Shown here in pieces: positions 1 through 7,669 of a stretch of DNA of 14,263 nt. Origin of the DNA: Methylococcaceae bacterium NSM2-1 (GTDB lineage: Bacteria > Pseudomonadota > Gammaproteobacteria > Methylococcales > Methylomonadaceae); the NCBI GenBank assembly GCA_002256705.1, contig NQJI01000017.1:10563-24825 (forward strand). Reading direction: 5' to 3'. Made by a program: the position numbers and the translations under genes. The notes under the pieces are model-generated. The model was not told the origin of the DNA, ran no database searches, and was given only the letters and a program-made list of their open reading frames with translations. Numbering within the stretch: the stretch's first letter is position 1; each line of letters starts with the position of its first letter.

Positions 1-95
1 CCAGACAGGACCGATAGCACCATTGCATTAAGAAAATCTTTCTGCTTTTGCTTACGTAGATCTTCTCGCCAGGGTAGTAAGTTGATTTTCGCCAT
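1..95 (-). CDS. pilN: Type IV pilus assembly protein PilN, N-terminal part (gene runs off the window)
   Basis: The minus strand encodes the first 31 residues of a PilN-like inner-membrane protein, starting MAKINLLPWREDLRKQKQ. The INLLPWRE opening is the short cytoplasmic PilN segment known to bind PilM, and hydrophobic residues beginning near residue 22 (FLNAMVLSVLS) look like the start of its single membrane helix. PilN joins PilM, PilO and PilP in the alignment subcomplex linking the inner-membrane motor to the PilQ secretin. Its ATG overlaps the pilM stop codon by one base (TAATG), so the two are translationally coupled and in one operon. The rest of the gene lies beyond position 1. Confidence 0.9.
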   Translation of the reverse strand, partial: MAKINLLPWREDLRKQKQKDFLNAMVLSVLS

Positions 96-1156
96 TAGTC
101 AAAACTCCTTAATGCCAATCCGCAGGCAATCATCATTGTTGGCGCATCATTAGTCAAAGCCAGAGGCTTTACCTTATTGGATAGGGTCATGTTTATAAAA
201 GGATTGGCGATATAAACGGGCACTCCTAAACTTTTTTCAACCAACTTGTCAATGCCCGGTATCGAAGCGCAACCGCCGGCCAGAACTATGGTATCAATCC
301 CTCTATGCGCATTTGAGGACACAAAAAACTGCAACGAGCGTTGAATTTGTTGAACCATTGCTCTTTTAAATGGATCAAGCACATCTGCTATATAGTTGTC
401 CGGCAATCCGCCCTGTCTTTTTGCCAAACCAGCTTCTTCGTAAGAGAGTCCGTATCGGCGCTGAATTTCTTCGGTTAATTGCTTACCACCAAATCCTTGT
501 TCCCGTGTATACACAACCCTGCCATCCTGCAATATATTCAACGTTGCCACTGTTGATCCTATGTCAGCAATAGCAACGGTCTGAGCGTCTGTTGAATCTG
601 CAAACTGGTCGGACAGCAATGAAAAAGCATTTTCCATGGCGAATGACTCAACGTCGACAATGCCGGCTTTTAATCCGGATTTTAATAATGCCTCGACCCG
701 GTCATCAACATTTTCTCTTCTGGATGCCACGAATAGTACATCAACCATTTCAGGGTTGTTTTTGTTTACACGTTGCACTTCAAAATCGAAATTAACTTCA
801 TCAAGCGGATAAGGCACATATTGATCCGCTTCAATCATGATCTGTCCTTCCATCTCATCATCAGTCAATGAGCCGGGCATTGTTATAATCTTTGTTATAA
901 CGGCAGATCCTGAAACCGCAACAGTCGCTTGTTTTAGTTTTGTATCAGAACGTTTTAAAGCAACTTTTATTGCCTCTGCTATCACATTGACATTTGCAAT
1001 ATTTTTTTCAACAAAGGCATCTTGAGGCAAAGGTGCTACAGCAAAGCTTTCAACTCTGTAACGGGTACCCATTCGACTCAATTCCAGTAACTTTACAGCA
1101 GCTGTACTGATATCAATACTGAGGACAGCATTCTGTTTCCGATTAAACCAGCTCAT
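95..1156 (-). CDS. pilM: Type IV pilus assembly protein PilM
   Basis: A 353-residue actin-like ATPase of the PilM/FtsA class that acts on the cytoplasmic face of the type IV pilus and binds the PilN N-terminus. The actin-fold signatures are visible: phosphate-1 loop LSIDISTAAVKLLEL (about residues 12-26), phosphate-2 loop AIADIGSTVATLNIL (about 195-209) and adenosine-contact segment VLAGGCASIPGI (about 291-302). Length matches the family (about 350). The start is supported by an AAGGG Shine-Dalgarno six bases before the ATG. The stop overlaps the pilN start by one base, the usual first step of a pilMNOPQ operon. In many gammaproteobacteria a penicillin-binding protein gene lies divergently upstream of pilM; here upstream is a gene-poor stretch and then rpmE. 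Confidence 0.97.
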   Translation of the reverse strand: MSWFNRKQNAVLSIDISTAAVKLLELSRMGTRYRVESFAVAPLPQDAFVEKNIANVNVIAEAIKVALKRSDTKLKQATVAVSGSAVITKIITMPGSLTDDEMEGQIMIEADQYVPYPLDEVNFDFEVQRVNKNNPEMVDVLFVASRRENVDDRVEALLKSGLKAGIVDVESFAMENAFSLLSDQFADSTDAQTVAIADIGSTVATLNILQDGRVVYTREQGFGGKQLTEEIQRRYGLSYEEAGLAKRQGGLPDNYIADVLDPFKRAMVQQIQRSLQFFVSSNAHRGIDTIVLAGGCASIPGIDKLVEKSLGVPVYIANPFINMTLSNKVKPLALTNDAPTMMIACGLALRSFD

Positions 1157-1748
1157 GATGTACCCTTAAAAACTTGATCATTAATGTGACCCATAGATTG
1201 TAATGCCCATCTTTTTCTAATTATTGAGCAAGGTAAGCATTTTATGATGAGCTATAAAGAATTAATTATAGCTGGTCTCCGGCTAGCGCTAACCCGAAAA
1301 ACAGAATGGAAGAACTATTTTGCTGCAGTTTGACCATGAGGAAATAGTTAAAGCGTTCTCAACCTTCAGACAAGTCTGTAGCACCTGCTCTAAAGGTAAA
1401 TATTGAATAGGAGTGGGGGGTATTGAGTGGAGTTTGTGCCAATACAGCCAGACAAAACATCACTACGGCTCAGTCGCTGAAGCTGGTGAGTCCGGCGAGG
1501 TTCTCATGAATCTCTGTTTCATTTTTACATTGCACAGGTCATGTATCATAAGGTTTATAATTCAATGACATGAAGCAATGAACCAGTACATCAACTGCTC
1601 TTTTGACGAGTGGTTGATGTACTGTGTTATTCTGCTCATTATCCGCATACAAGTAAGCACTTTTAAAGCTGATCGTGAATCTTTCGATAGCGCACGCTTT
1701 TTTAAAAACATCTGAGCTATAAGCGGAATCTTAAATCTACAGCTTTTT
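1157..1748. other. 592-bp intergenic stretch with hairpins, no recognisable gene
   Basis: I found no convincing coding frame or protein remnant on either strand. It holds an AT-rich hairpin at 1250-1273 (AGCTATAA, 8-base loop, TTATAGCT), a small CAGAC-AA-GTCTG palindrome near 1363-1374, and the long 17-bp hairpin at 1584-1624 listed separately. The pilM promoter should lie near its left end, but no clear -35/-10 pair stands out. Confidence 0.5.
1584..1624. repeat. 17-bp stem / 7-nt loop hairpin
   Basis: Left arm 1584-1600 and right arm 1608-1624 pair along their whole length around the loop TTTTGAC. The outer 12 pairs are perfect (CAGTACATCAAC against GTTGATGTACTG). The inner five include two G-U pairs when read as plus-strand RNA. 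Neither strand has a T-tract after the stem, so it is not a standard intrinsic terminator, although it lies about 125 bp past the end of rpmE. It may be a remnant palindromic repeat or an RNA-stabilising hairpin. Confidence 0.7.
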
Positions 1749-1949
1749 TTATTTTCCGTATTTTTTACGGAATTTATCAACACGGCCCGCTGTATCAACA
1801 ACACGCTGCTTGCCTGTATAAAAAGGATGGCATGAAGAACAAACCTCTACCTGTAAATCCTTACCTAATACAGAACCGGTCGCAAATGAATTGCCGCAAC
1901 CACAGGTCACAGTAATTTGTTTATATTCAGGATGAATTTCTGGTTTCAT
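1749..1949 (-). CDS. rpmE: 50S ribosomal protein L31, zinc-binding type
   Basis: A 66-residue bacterial L31, starting MKPEIHPEY and ending in a basic [10 protein letters not shown] tail. It carries the four-cysteine zinc ribbon of the C+ type: C16-x-C18 and C37-x2-C40. The zinc-independent paralogue (rpmE2/YkgM) lacks these cysteines, so this is the standard form, a protein of the large-subunit central protuberance that helps bridge the subunits. Its length fits the family (65-70). A GGAAG Shine-Dalgarno lies a few bases upstream of the ATG. It appears monocistronic, with its own upstream -10 sequence and no close downstream gene. Confidence 0.97.
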   Translation of the reverse strand: MKPEIHPEYKQITVTCGCGNSFATGSVLGKDLQVEVCSSCHPFYTGKQRVVDTAGRVDKFRKKYGK

Positions 1950-1998
1950 ATCACTTCCACATTACCCACAACGGGGATACATACTTATTAAAGAACCC

Positions 1999-2004
1999 AT
2001 TATA
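1999..2004 (-). promoter_or_regulatory. Probable -10 element of the rpmE promoter
   Basis: On the minus strand there is a perfect TATAAT about 50 bases upstream of the rpmE start. The best -35-like hexamers (TTGCCA with a 20-base spacer, TTGTTA with 13) are badly spaced, so only the -10 is convincing. Confidence 0.4.
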
Positions 2005-2044
2005 ATACGTTTTTCATTAACAATTGGCAACCCCTGTTATTTTT

Positions 2045-2786
2045 ATACGCATCATTACTTTAAATATCAACGGCATCCGATCCGCAGAACGCAAAGGCTT
2101 CTTTACCTGGATGCAACTGCAAAATGCCAACATTATTTGTCTGCAAGAAACAAAAGCACAGGTACACCAGCTTAAATAGCGACCCGTTTTATCCTAAGGA
2201 CTATCACTGTTCTTATCATGATGCGAAAAAAGGGATATAGCAAAGTCGCTCTATATTGCAGAAAACAGCCAGATAAAATCATCAGCGGGATAGGTTGGCT
2301 TGATGCTGACGCTGAAGGCCGTTTTATTGAAGCTCAATTTGGTAACTTAAGCGTTATCTAGCTTTATTTACCTTCCGGATCTTCAGGAGAAGACAGACAA
2401 GCCTTCAAGTTTACTTTATGTATCGTTTTTGCCCTATGGCCGTAATTACATCATCTGCGGTGACTGGAATATTGACCACAAAAAAAATCGACTTAAAAAA
2501 TTGGCGTGAAAATCAAAAGAACTCTGGGTTTTTACCCGAAGAAAGGGCTTGCTGATAAATTATTTGCAAATGGACATTGGCTGGATGCGTTCAGATTTAT
2601 CAACCAGGAAGCAGAGCAAAACACTTGGTGGTCAAACAGAGGTCAGAAATGGTGGCTGGCGCATCGATTATCAAATTCAAATAATAAGTGCGTGCAGCTC
2701 TGAAAGATAAAGTAACTGCCACATCCATCTATAAAGACGAACGTTTTTCCGACCATGCACTGCTAATTATGGATTATGACTTGTAG
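2045..2786 (+). pseudogene. xthA: Decayed exodeoxyribonuclease III gene
   Basis: Exonuclease III (AP endonuclease, base-excision repair) can be read over its whole length, but only by changing frames. The N-terminus RIITLNINGIRSAERKGFF and CLQETKAQ are followed by KVALYCRKQPDKIISGIGW, FIEAQFGNLSVI, LYLPSGSSGEDRQ, NYIICGDWNI, EQNTWWSNRGQKW and a final SDHALLIMDYDL with the catalytic SDH motif. Lesions seen: the expected ATG is ATA at 2045, stop TAG at 2177, an extra base near 2235 (GGG-A-TAT), stop TAG at 2359, a shift in 2405-2450, an extra A in the poly-A run near 2485, and further shifts at about 2545 and 2660. A 65-codon open stretch inside it (2506-2703) is only one surviving frame. The gene is clearly non-functional, assuming the assembly is correct; so many independent lesions cannot be sequencing error. 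Confidence 0.95.
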
Positions 2787-2856
2787 GCTCGTGTTGTTTG
2801 AGGCACCAATCCAGTTAAGACATTAGCCAGAGGACGCCAGGATTCCCCAATGGGTG

Positions 2857-4110
2857 CTATCCAGCACCCGCCAGTTTCTGATGTCCGTTCCATGGCGCAA
2901 CTTTAAGCAAAAGCAACATACCCGGAATCGCAATGACAAAGCAAAACAGGAAAAAAGACATCCATCCGAACCACTCAACCAAATAACCAGTAGCTGCATT
3001 GGCAAAGGTGCGCGGCACTGCTGCCAGGCTAGTGAATAAAGCATATTGCGTGGCGGTGTAAAGTGGATGCGTGGTGTGGGCGATAAAGGCAACAAAGGCC
3101 GTTGTGCCCAAACCTACTCCCAGTGCCTCGATGCCAATGACCATGGCCAGCCAGGGCAGACTATGGCCTAAGGTCGCAAGCCAGGCAAAGCCCAGAATAG
3201 CGACCATCTGTATCATGCCAAAAAGCCACAGAGCGCGGTTTATTCCGAGCTTGAGCATCCAGACGCCACCGAGCAATCCGCCCATGACACTGGGCCACAG
3301 ACCGGCATTTTTAGCGATGAGCCCAATCTCTGTTTTGCTGAACCCCATATCGAGATAAAACGGCGTAGCTAGCGCGGTAGCCATGCTGTCACCCAGCTTG
3401 TAAAAAAAGATGAAGGCGAGCACCAGGCATGCTGACTTTAAACCATTGCGACCGATGAATTCCTGAAATGGCTCAACCACTGCAGCTCTGAGTGTTTTTG
3501 GCGCGCCGTTTTTTAGCGCTGGTTCACTCACGAAAAGTGTCATAACGATACCCGGCAGCATGAACAGGGCGGTAATTAAAAACACACTGTTCCACGGCAA
3601 ATGATCGGCCAGGATAAGAGACAAAGACCCCGGTATCAGGCCGGCGATTTTGTAGGCGTTAACATGTATGGCGTTACCCAGACCCAGTTCATTATCCAGT
3701 AATAATTCACGTCGATAGGCATCCAGCACAATATCCTGCGAGGCGCTGAAAAATGCCACGATCCCAGCCAGATAGGCAATTGTCCATAAATCCAGGTCAG
3801 GATGCAGCATGCCAAATGCCGGAATGGATAGCAGCAAGGCCATTTGCCAGATAAAGAGCCAACCACGCCGCCGGCCAAGTGGTGGCCTAAATCGGTCAAA
3901 CAGCGGTGCCCAAAGAAATTTCCAGGTAAACGGCAATTGAATCAGTGCAAATAAACCTATGGCTTTCAAATCCACGCCTTCAGAGCGTAACCATGCGGGT
4001 AACAGAGCAATCAGGATATACAGTGGCAAACCTGAACTGAAGCCCGTGAAAATACAAATGAGCATGCGTTTGTTGAGCAATGCCTGTCCGAGGGTTGTGT
4101 TATTTGTCAC
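2857..4110 (-). CDS. ampG: AmpG-type muropeptide permease (MFS transporter)
   Basis: A 417-residue polytopic inner-membrane protein of the major facilitator superfamily, AmpG branch. AmpG imports GlcNAc-anhydro-MurNAc peptides released during cell-wall turnover for recycling and beta-lactamase signalling. Family-typical segments are the N-terminal SSGLPLYILIALLPAWLRSEGVD, KFLWAPLFDRFRPPLGRRRGW (the loop between helices 2 and 3) and ASQDIVLDAYRRELL. About 12 hydrophobic helices can be counted. This matches the shorter AmpG/AmpP class rather than the longer 14-helix E. coli protein (about 490 residues). The start is a GTG at 4110 with AGGTG just upstream. It stands alone, converging on the xthA pseudogene. 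Substrate is inferred from family; related uncharacterised MFS permeases cannot be excluded. Confidence 0.85.
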   Translation of the reverse strand: MTNNTTLGQALLNKRMLICIFTGFSSGLPLYILIALLPAWLRSEGVDLKAIGLFALIQLPFTWKFLWAPLFDRFRPPLGRRRGWLFIWQMALLLSIPAFGMLHPDLDLWTIAYLAGIVAFFSASQDIVLDAYRRELLLDNELGLGNAIHVNAYKIAGLIPGSLSLILADHLPWNSVFLITALFMLPGIVMTLFVSEPALKNGAPKTLRAAVVEPFQEFIGRNGLKSACLVLAFIFFYKLGDSMATALATPFYLDMGFSKTEIGLIAKNAGLWPSVMGGLLGGVWMLKLGINRALWLFGMIQMVAILGFAWLATLGHSLPWLAMVIGIEALGVGLGTTAFVAFIAHTTHPLYTATQYALFTSLAAVPRTFANAATGYLVEWFGWMSFFLFCFVIAIPGMLLLLKVAPWNGHQKLAGAG

Positions 4111-4173
4111 AGTACACCTATAAAATTCAAACTTCGTTGCGATGGCAACAATAAAAATGCACGTTTTTTAGTC

Positions 4174-4271
4174 AGGAATAAAAATAACCTGAACATTTAC
4201 ATTTTAGTGCTAGCGGCTAAAGCCGCTCCTGCGATAATTCCCTATGTCCAGGTTATTTAGGTACTATTCCT
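4174..4271. repeat. Nested three-tier palindromic element (REP-like core)
   Basis: Three concentric inverted repeats share one centre. Outer arms are AGGAATA (4174-4180) and TATTCCT (4265-4271). Middle arms are AAATAACCTGAACAT (4182-4196) and ATGTCCAGGTTATTT (4244-4258), 14 of 15 complementary. The inner hairpin is AGCGGC-TAAA-GCCGCT (4212-4227). Read on the minus strand the core GGAGCGGCTTTAGCCGC resembles extragenic palindromes common in Pseudomonas and Xanthomonas (from memory). No coding capacity. Confidence 0.75.
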
Positions 4272-4462
4272 TAAGACTAACCTGATAGCCCGTGATAAGT
4301 CTTTGTTTCTTAGCGAAGCAGAAGGATTGGAAGAACCGGGAATGAATCAGTTTCGAGGAGGAGAAACAGGAAATATCATGCTCAGCAAATTGGGCTAAAC
4401 ATAAATGGAAAAGGCCGTACTCCATGCATGGGTATCGACCTCGACCTTAATCAGTATATCAG

Positions 4463-4493
4463 AATAAAACACAGCACGGGTTGTGCTGTGCTT
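4463..4493 (-). terminator. Intrinsic terminator of nhaD
   Basis: On the minus strand, starting about 11 bases after the nhaD stop, there is an 11-bp stem (AAGCACAGCAC / GTGCTGTGTTT, one G-U pair) with loop AACCC, followed by TTTTATT. Stem, loop and U-rich tail fit a Rho-independent terminator. Confidence 0.85.
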
Positions 4494-4503
4494 ATCAGCG
4501 ATA

Positions 4504-5862
4504 TCAACCGTTAATCACATAATGAGCAAGAATACTGGCTACGTAACCGCCAGCAATTGCAGGAGTCCATTTTAAATGACTGAAAAATGTGTATTTATGA
4601 TCAGATTGCCCCATTAAAGCTACACCCGCAGCCGAGCCAACAGATAACAGTGATCCACCGACGCCCGCGGTTAAAGTCACCAATAACCACTGATACAAAT
4701 CCATGTCCAGGTTCATATTCAGTACCGCAAACATCACAGGAATGTTATCAACTATTGCCGAAATTACACCGACCAGAATATTGGCCGTGGTTGCGCCCAA
4801 GCCATCGTACATAGCGCCTGACAGCAGTTCAAGATAACCGATATAACCTAAACCACCAACTGCAAACACCACGCCGAAGAAAAACAGCAAGGTATCCCAT
4901 TCTGCATGACGTACTTTGTCGAAAATATCAAATTTATCATCACCTTCAATACTATAGACTGTTTTTAAACGATAGCCGTAAAGCATTAACACAGAAACGC
5001 CGACCATCATGCCCATAAACGGTGGCAAATGCAGACCCTGTTTAAAACTAACCGCAGTGACGATGGTCAGTAGAAATAATACACAAATTTGAATCGCCCC
5101 CGGTTTTAACTGGACGGCCGCCTCGGAAGAGGCTTTAGGGTGCTCATCAGGCACTGCAAAATACATAACTGCCGCAGGTACTGCGTAATTCACTAGTGAA
5201 GGGATAAAGAGTTTGAAGAAATCAAAGAACTCGGCATACTCAGCCTGCCATACCATTAACGTGGTAATGTCGCCAAAAGGGCAGAACGCACCGCCTGCAT
5301 TGGCAGCAACAACCAGATTTACAAAGCCGATACTGACAAATTTTTCATTATCTGCACCAACCGCCATAACCACAGCGCCGACCAATAAAGCCGCCGTCAG
5401 GTTATCAGCCACTGCAGACAGGAAGAAAGTAATGATGCCGGTTATCAAAAACAATTTACGATAGCCAAACTGCCTTCTTACCAACCAGGAGCGCAAAGCT
5501 TCAAACACATTGCGTTCCGCCATTGAATTGATATAAGTCATGGCGACCAATAAGAACAACATTAGCTCAGCATATTCTTTCAAATTGTATTCGAAAGCTT
5601 CGTGCATTGCTTCAACTGAAACACCCTTTTGAGATGCCAAAATAGCTGCGTGCGCCCAGATAATGCCCGCTGCAAGAATTACCGGCTTTGATTTACTCAA
5701 GTGAGTAAACTCTTCAGCCATTACAAATCCGTAAGCGATTAAAAAAATCAGAACGGTATAAATTCCGCGTTCTGTCCCTGTAAGTCCAAGGCTTTCAAAG
5801 CCGCCTGCCATTGCCATTTGAGGCACCAGCAATATCGATAACAAAATTAATAAAAATCGCAC
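4504..5862 (-). CDS. nhaD: NhaD-type Na+/H+ antiporter
   Basis: A 452-residue inner-membrane protein of the NhaD family (ion transporter superfamily), which expels Na+ or Li+ in exchange for protons. The N-terminus (MRFLLILLSILLVPQMAMA, then GGFESLGLTG) looks like a cleavable signal peptide, a feature of this family. It is followed by about 12 hydrophobic segments. Diagnostic conserved stretches are SAVADNLTAALL, VVAANAGGAFCPFGDITTLMVW and, in the C-terminal half, SAIVDNIPVMFAV and GVGGSLLSVGSAAGVALMG; the acidic D-N pairs in helices and the SVGSAAG motif are typical. Translation starts at a GTG, with AGGGGGA eight bases upstream. It is monocistronic, divergent from cysI and ends in its own terminator. 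NhaD is frequent in marine, haloalkaline and methanotrophic gammaproteobacteria. Confidence 0.92.
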   Translation of the reverse strand: MRFLLILLSILLVPQMAMAGGFESLGLTGTERGIYTVLIFLIAYGFVMAEEFTHLSKSKPVILAAGIIWAHAAILASQKGVSVEAMHEAFEYNLKEYAELMLFLLVAMTYINSMAERNVFEALRSWLVRRQFGYRKLFLITGIITFFLSAVADNLTAALLVGAVVMAVGADNEKFVSIGFVNLVVAANAGGAFCPFGDITTLMVWQAEYAEFFDFFKLFIPSLVNYAVPAAVMYFAVPDEHPKASSEAAVQLKPGAIQICVLFLLTIVTAVSFKQGLHLPPFMGMMVGVSVLMLYGYRLKTVYSIEGDDKFDIFDKVRHAEWDTLLFFFGVVFAVGGLGYIGYLELLSGAMYDGLGATTANILVGVISAIVDNIPVMFAVLNMNLDMDLYQWLLVTLTAGVGGSLLSVGSAAGVALMGQSDHKYTFFSHLKWTPAIAGGYVASILAHYVING

Positions 5863-5941
5863 AAAAATATCCCCCTAAATCTTTTATAGTTATTAAACAC
5901 AGCAAATTTTAACTGTTAATGTTATCACCAACTAATTAATT

Positions 5942-5970
5942 TTGTCATTTTATGGCGCACAGTATATGAT
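5942..5970 (+). promoter_or_regulatory. Sigma70-type promoter of cysI-DUF934
   Basis: TTGTCA (5942-5947) and TATGAT (5965-5970) each match consensus at 5 of 6 bases and are separated by exactly 17 bases. Transcription would begin near 5977, about 40 bases before the ATG at 6017. This argues against the upstream in-frame starts at 5942 and 5966, which would fall inside the promoter. A TTAACTGTTAA palindrome at 5909-5919 lies in the divergent region and could be an operator. Confidence 0.65.
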
Positions 5971-6016
5971 TACCGGCCATGATTATTCGCCAGAAAGGCA
6001 CTTCAAACGCTCATCT

Positions 6017-7669
6017 ATGTACCAGTATAACGACAATGACCAAACCCTTGTTGACGAACGGGTAGCCCAATTTAGAAGGCAAACCGAACAGTTTTTAAAA
6101 GGCGAAATTTCTGAAGATCAATATCGCGCATTACGCCTAAGGAATGGACTTTACATTCAAACGCATGCACCAATGTTGCGCATTGCAGGGCCTTATGGTT
6201 TGCTGAATTCCAAACAACTGCGAAAATTAGCCCATATTGCCCGCAATTACGACAAAAACTATTGTCATTTCACGACGCGGCAAAATATCCAGTTTAACTG
6301 GCCCAAGCTGGAGGAAGTTCCTGATATTCTTGCAGAATTAGCCAGTGTGCAAATGCACGCCATCCAAACCAGCGGCAACTGCATGAGAAACACCACATCG
6401 GATCACTTGGCGGGTGTCTGTGTTGATGAGATTGAAGACCCTCGGCCTTATTGCGAAATTATACGTCAATGGACAACTCTGCATCCTGAATTCGACTACT
6501 TGCCACGCAAATTCAAAATAGCCGTCAGCGGGGCTTTGCTTGATCGTGCGGCTACTCAATTTCACGATATAGGCTTGCATCTGGTTAAAAACGATATGGG
6601 AGAGGTGGGTTTCAAAGTATTGGTTGGCGGTGGCTTGGGTCGCACACCGGTAATAGGGCAAGTGATTAAGCCGTATCTGGAAAAAAAGCACCTGCTGTCT
6701 TATCTGGAAGCCATATTGCGTATTTATAATCTATTTGGCCGCCGTGATAACAAATACAAGGCACGCATCAAAATTCTGGTCAAGGAGTCCGGAATGGATA
6801 AATTCTCGGAATTGGTTGAGCGGGAATGGCTACTTATTAGGGACGGCAACGAGTTGAGTAATGAGCGTATTAACGCCATGAAAGCCCAGTTTGTTCCTCC
6901 TGCCTACGAATCAGATGCAGCCCAGGACACAAGCCTTGCACAACAGCAACTGGAAAACCAGGCCTTTGCAACGTGGGTTAAATATAACACGGCAGATCAT
7001 AAAATACCGGGCTATCGCGCTGCCTTCCTGTCATTGAAGGCACCCGATTCCCCCCCTGGGGATATGAGCGATGTGCAACTTGATGCGGTTGCGGACCTTG
7101 CCGATAAATACAGTTTCGGAGAAATTAGAAGCACTCATAGACAGAATCTGATTCTGGCTGACGTAAAACAGGCTGATCTATTCAAGCTATGGCAACAACT
7201 GGATGCACTAAAACTGGCTACGCCTAATATCGGCACAGTGACAGATATAATTTGCTGTCCGGGACTTGATTTTTGCTCCCTCGCCAATGCCGGCTCTATT
7301 GGTGTTGCCAAGGAAATCAATGAAGCGCTTGATGATATGGACTATATTCATGACATTGGTGATTTAAAAATCAACATGTCCGGTTGTATGAATGGTTGCG
7401 CACACCAAAGTGTCGGACACATTGGTATACTTGGCGTTGATAAAAAGGGTGCTGAATGGTATCAATTAACCTTGGGTGGCTCCTCGGAAAATGATGCGGC
7501 AATAGGAGAACGACTGGGGCCTGCGGTTGCCAAAGATCAGGTAACCAAAGCTGTCACCACCATTCTTGATGTTTACATCAAAAATCGCCTGGATGATGAA
7601 TCATTCCTGGACATGGTAAACCGAGTTGGCATCAGCCCATTCAAGGAGCAAGTTTATGCAGATAATTAA
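6017..7669 (+). CDS. cysI: Assimilatory sulfite reductase haemoprotein (nitrite/sulfite reductase family)
   Basis: A 550-residue sirohaem/[4Fe-4S] enzyme that reduces sulfite to sulfide (six electrons) in cysteine synthesis. The pseudo-twofold repeat is visible: parachain-like RLRNGLYIQTHAPMLRI and HFTTRQNIQFNWP near the N-terminus, echoed by SFGEIRSTHRQNLILADV in the second half. Cluster and sirohaem cysteines are C414-x5-C420 (CPGLDFC) and C457-x3-C461 (CMNGC), the E. coli CysI spacing within each pair. TSGNCMRNTTSD and PRKFKIAVSG are further family signatures. The start at 6017 (MYQYNDNDQ) is chosen because homologues begin there and because a promoter occupies the upstream in-frame region; no strong Shine-Dalgarno is visible. 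The partner gene is DUF934, as beside cysI of Pseudomonas, with no flavoprotein CysJ nearby, so the electron donor is not shown. A nitrite-reducing role cannot be excluded. Confidence 0.9.
   Translation: MYQYNDNDQTLVDERVAQFRRQTEQFLKGEISEDQYRALRLRNGLYIQTHAPMLRIAGPYGLLNSKQLRKLAHIARNYDKNYCHFTTRQNIQFNWPKLEEVPDILAELASVQMHAIQTSGNCMRNTTSDHLAGVCVDEIEDPRPYCEIIRQWTTLHPEFDYLPRKFKIAVSGALLDRAATQFHDIGLHLVKNDMGEVGFKVLVGGGLGRTPVIGQVIKPYLEKKHLLSYLEAILRIYNLFGRRDNKYKARIKILVKESGMDKFSELVEREWLLIRDGNELSNERINAMKAQFVPPAYESDAAQDTSLAQQQLENQAFATWVKYNTADHKIPGYRAAFLSLKAPDSPPGDMSDVQLDAVADLADKYSFGEIRSTHRQNLILADVKQADLFKLWQQLDALKLATPNIGTVTDIICCPGLDFCSLANAGSIGVAKEINEALDDMDYIHDIGDLKINMSGCMNGCAHQSVGHIGILGVDKKGAEWYQLTLGGSSENDAAIGERLGPAVAKDQVTKAVTTILDVYIKNRLDDESFLDMVNRVGISPFKEQVYADN

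Larger units (their letters stand above)
4111..4503. other. 393-bp gap between ampG and nhaD
   Basis: The gap contains the ampG upstream region, the nested palindrome (4174-4271) and the nhaD terminator (4463-4493), listed separately. The middle (about 4272-4460) shows no gene, repeat or recognisable remnant. Confidence 0.5.

Noticed and set aside
1584..1624. Integron attC-like site
   Set aside because: The arms lack the RYYYAAC/GTTRRRY core pattern and no integrase or cassette structure is nearby.
1562..1804. 80-codon minus-strand ORF overlapping rpmE
   Set aside because: Out of frame with rpmE, no recognisable features, and it crosses the long hairpin; treated as chance.
2852..2869. GGGTGCT-ATCC-AGCACCC hairpin over the ampG stop codon, considered as a terminator
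   Set aside because: Seven-bp stem with no T-tract on either strand; the left side is partly coding context.
5942..6016. N-terminal extension of CysI from a TTG at 5942 or an ATG at 5966
   Set aside because: These positions coincide with a well-spaced -35/-10 pair, and homologues begin at MYQY (6017).
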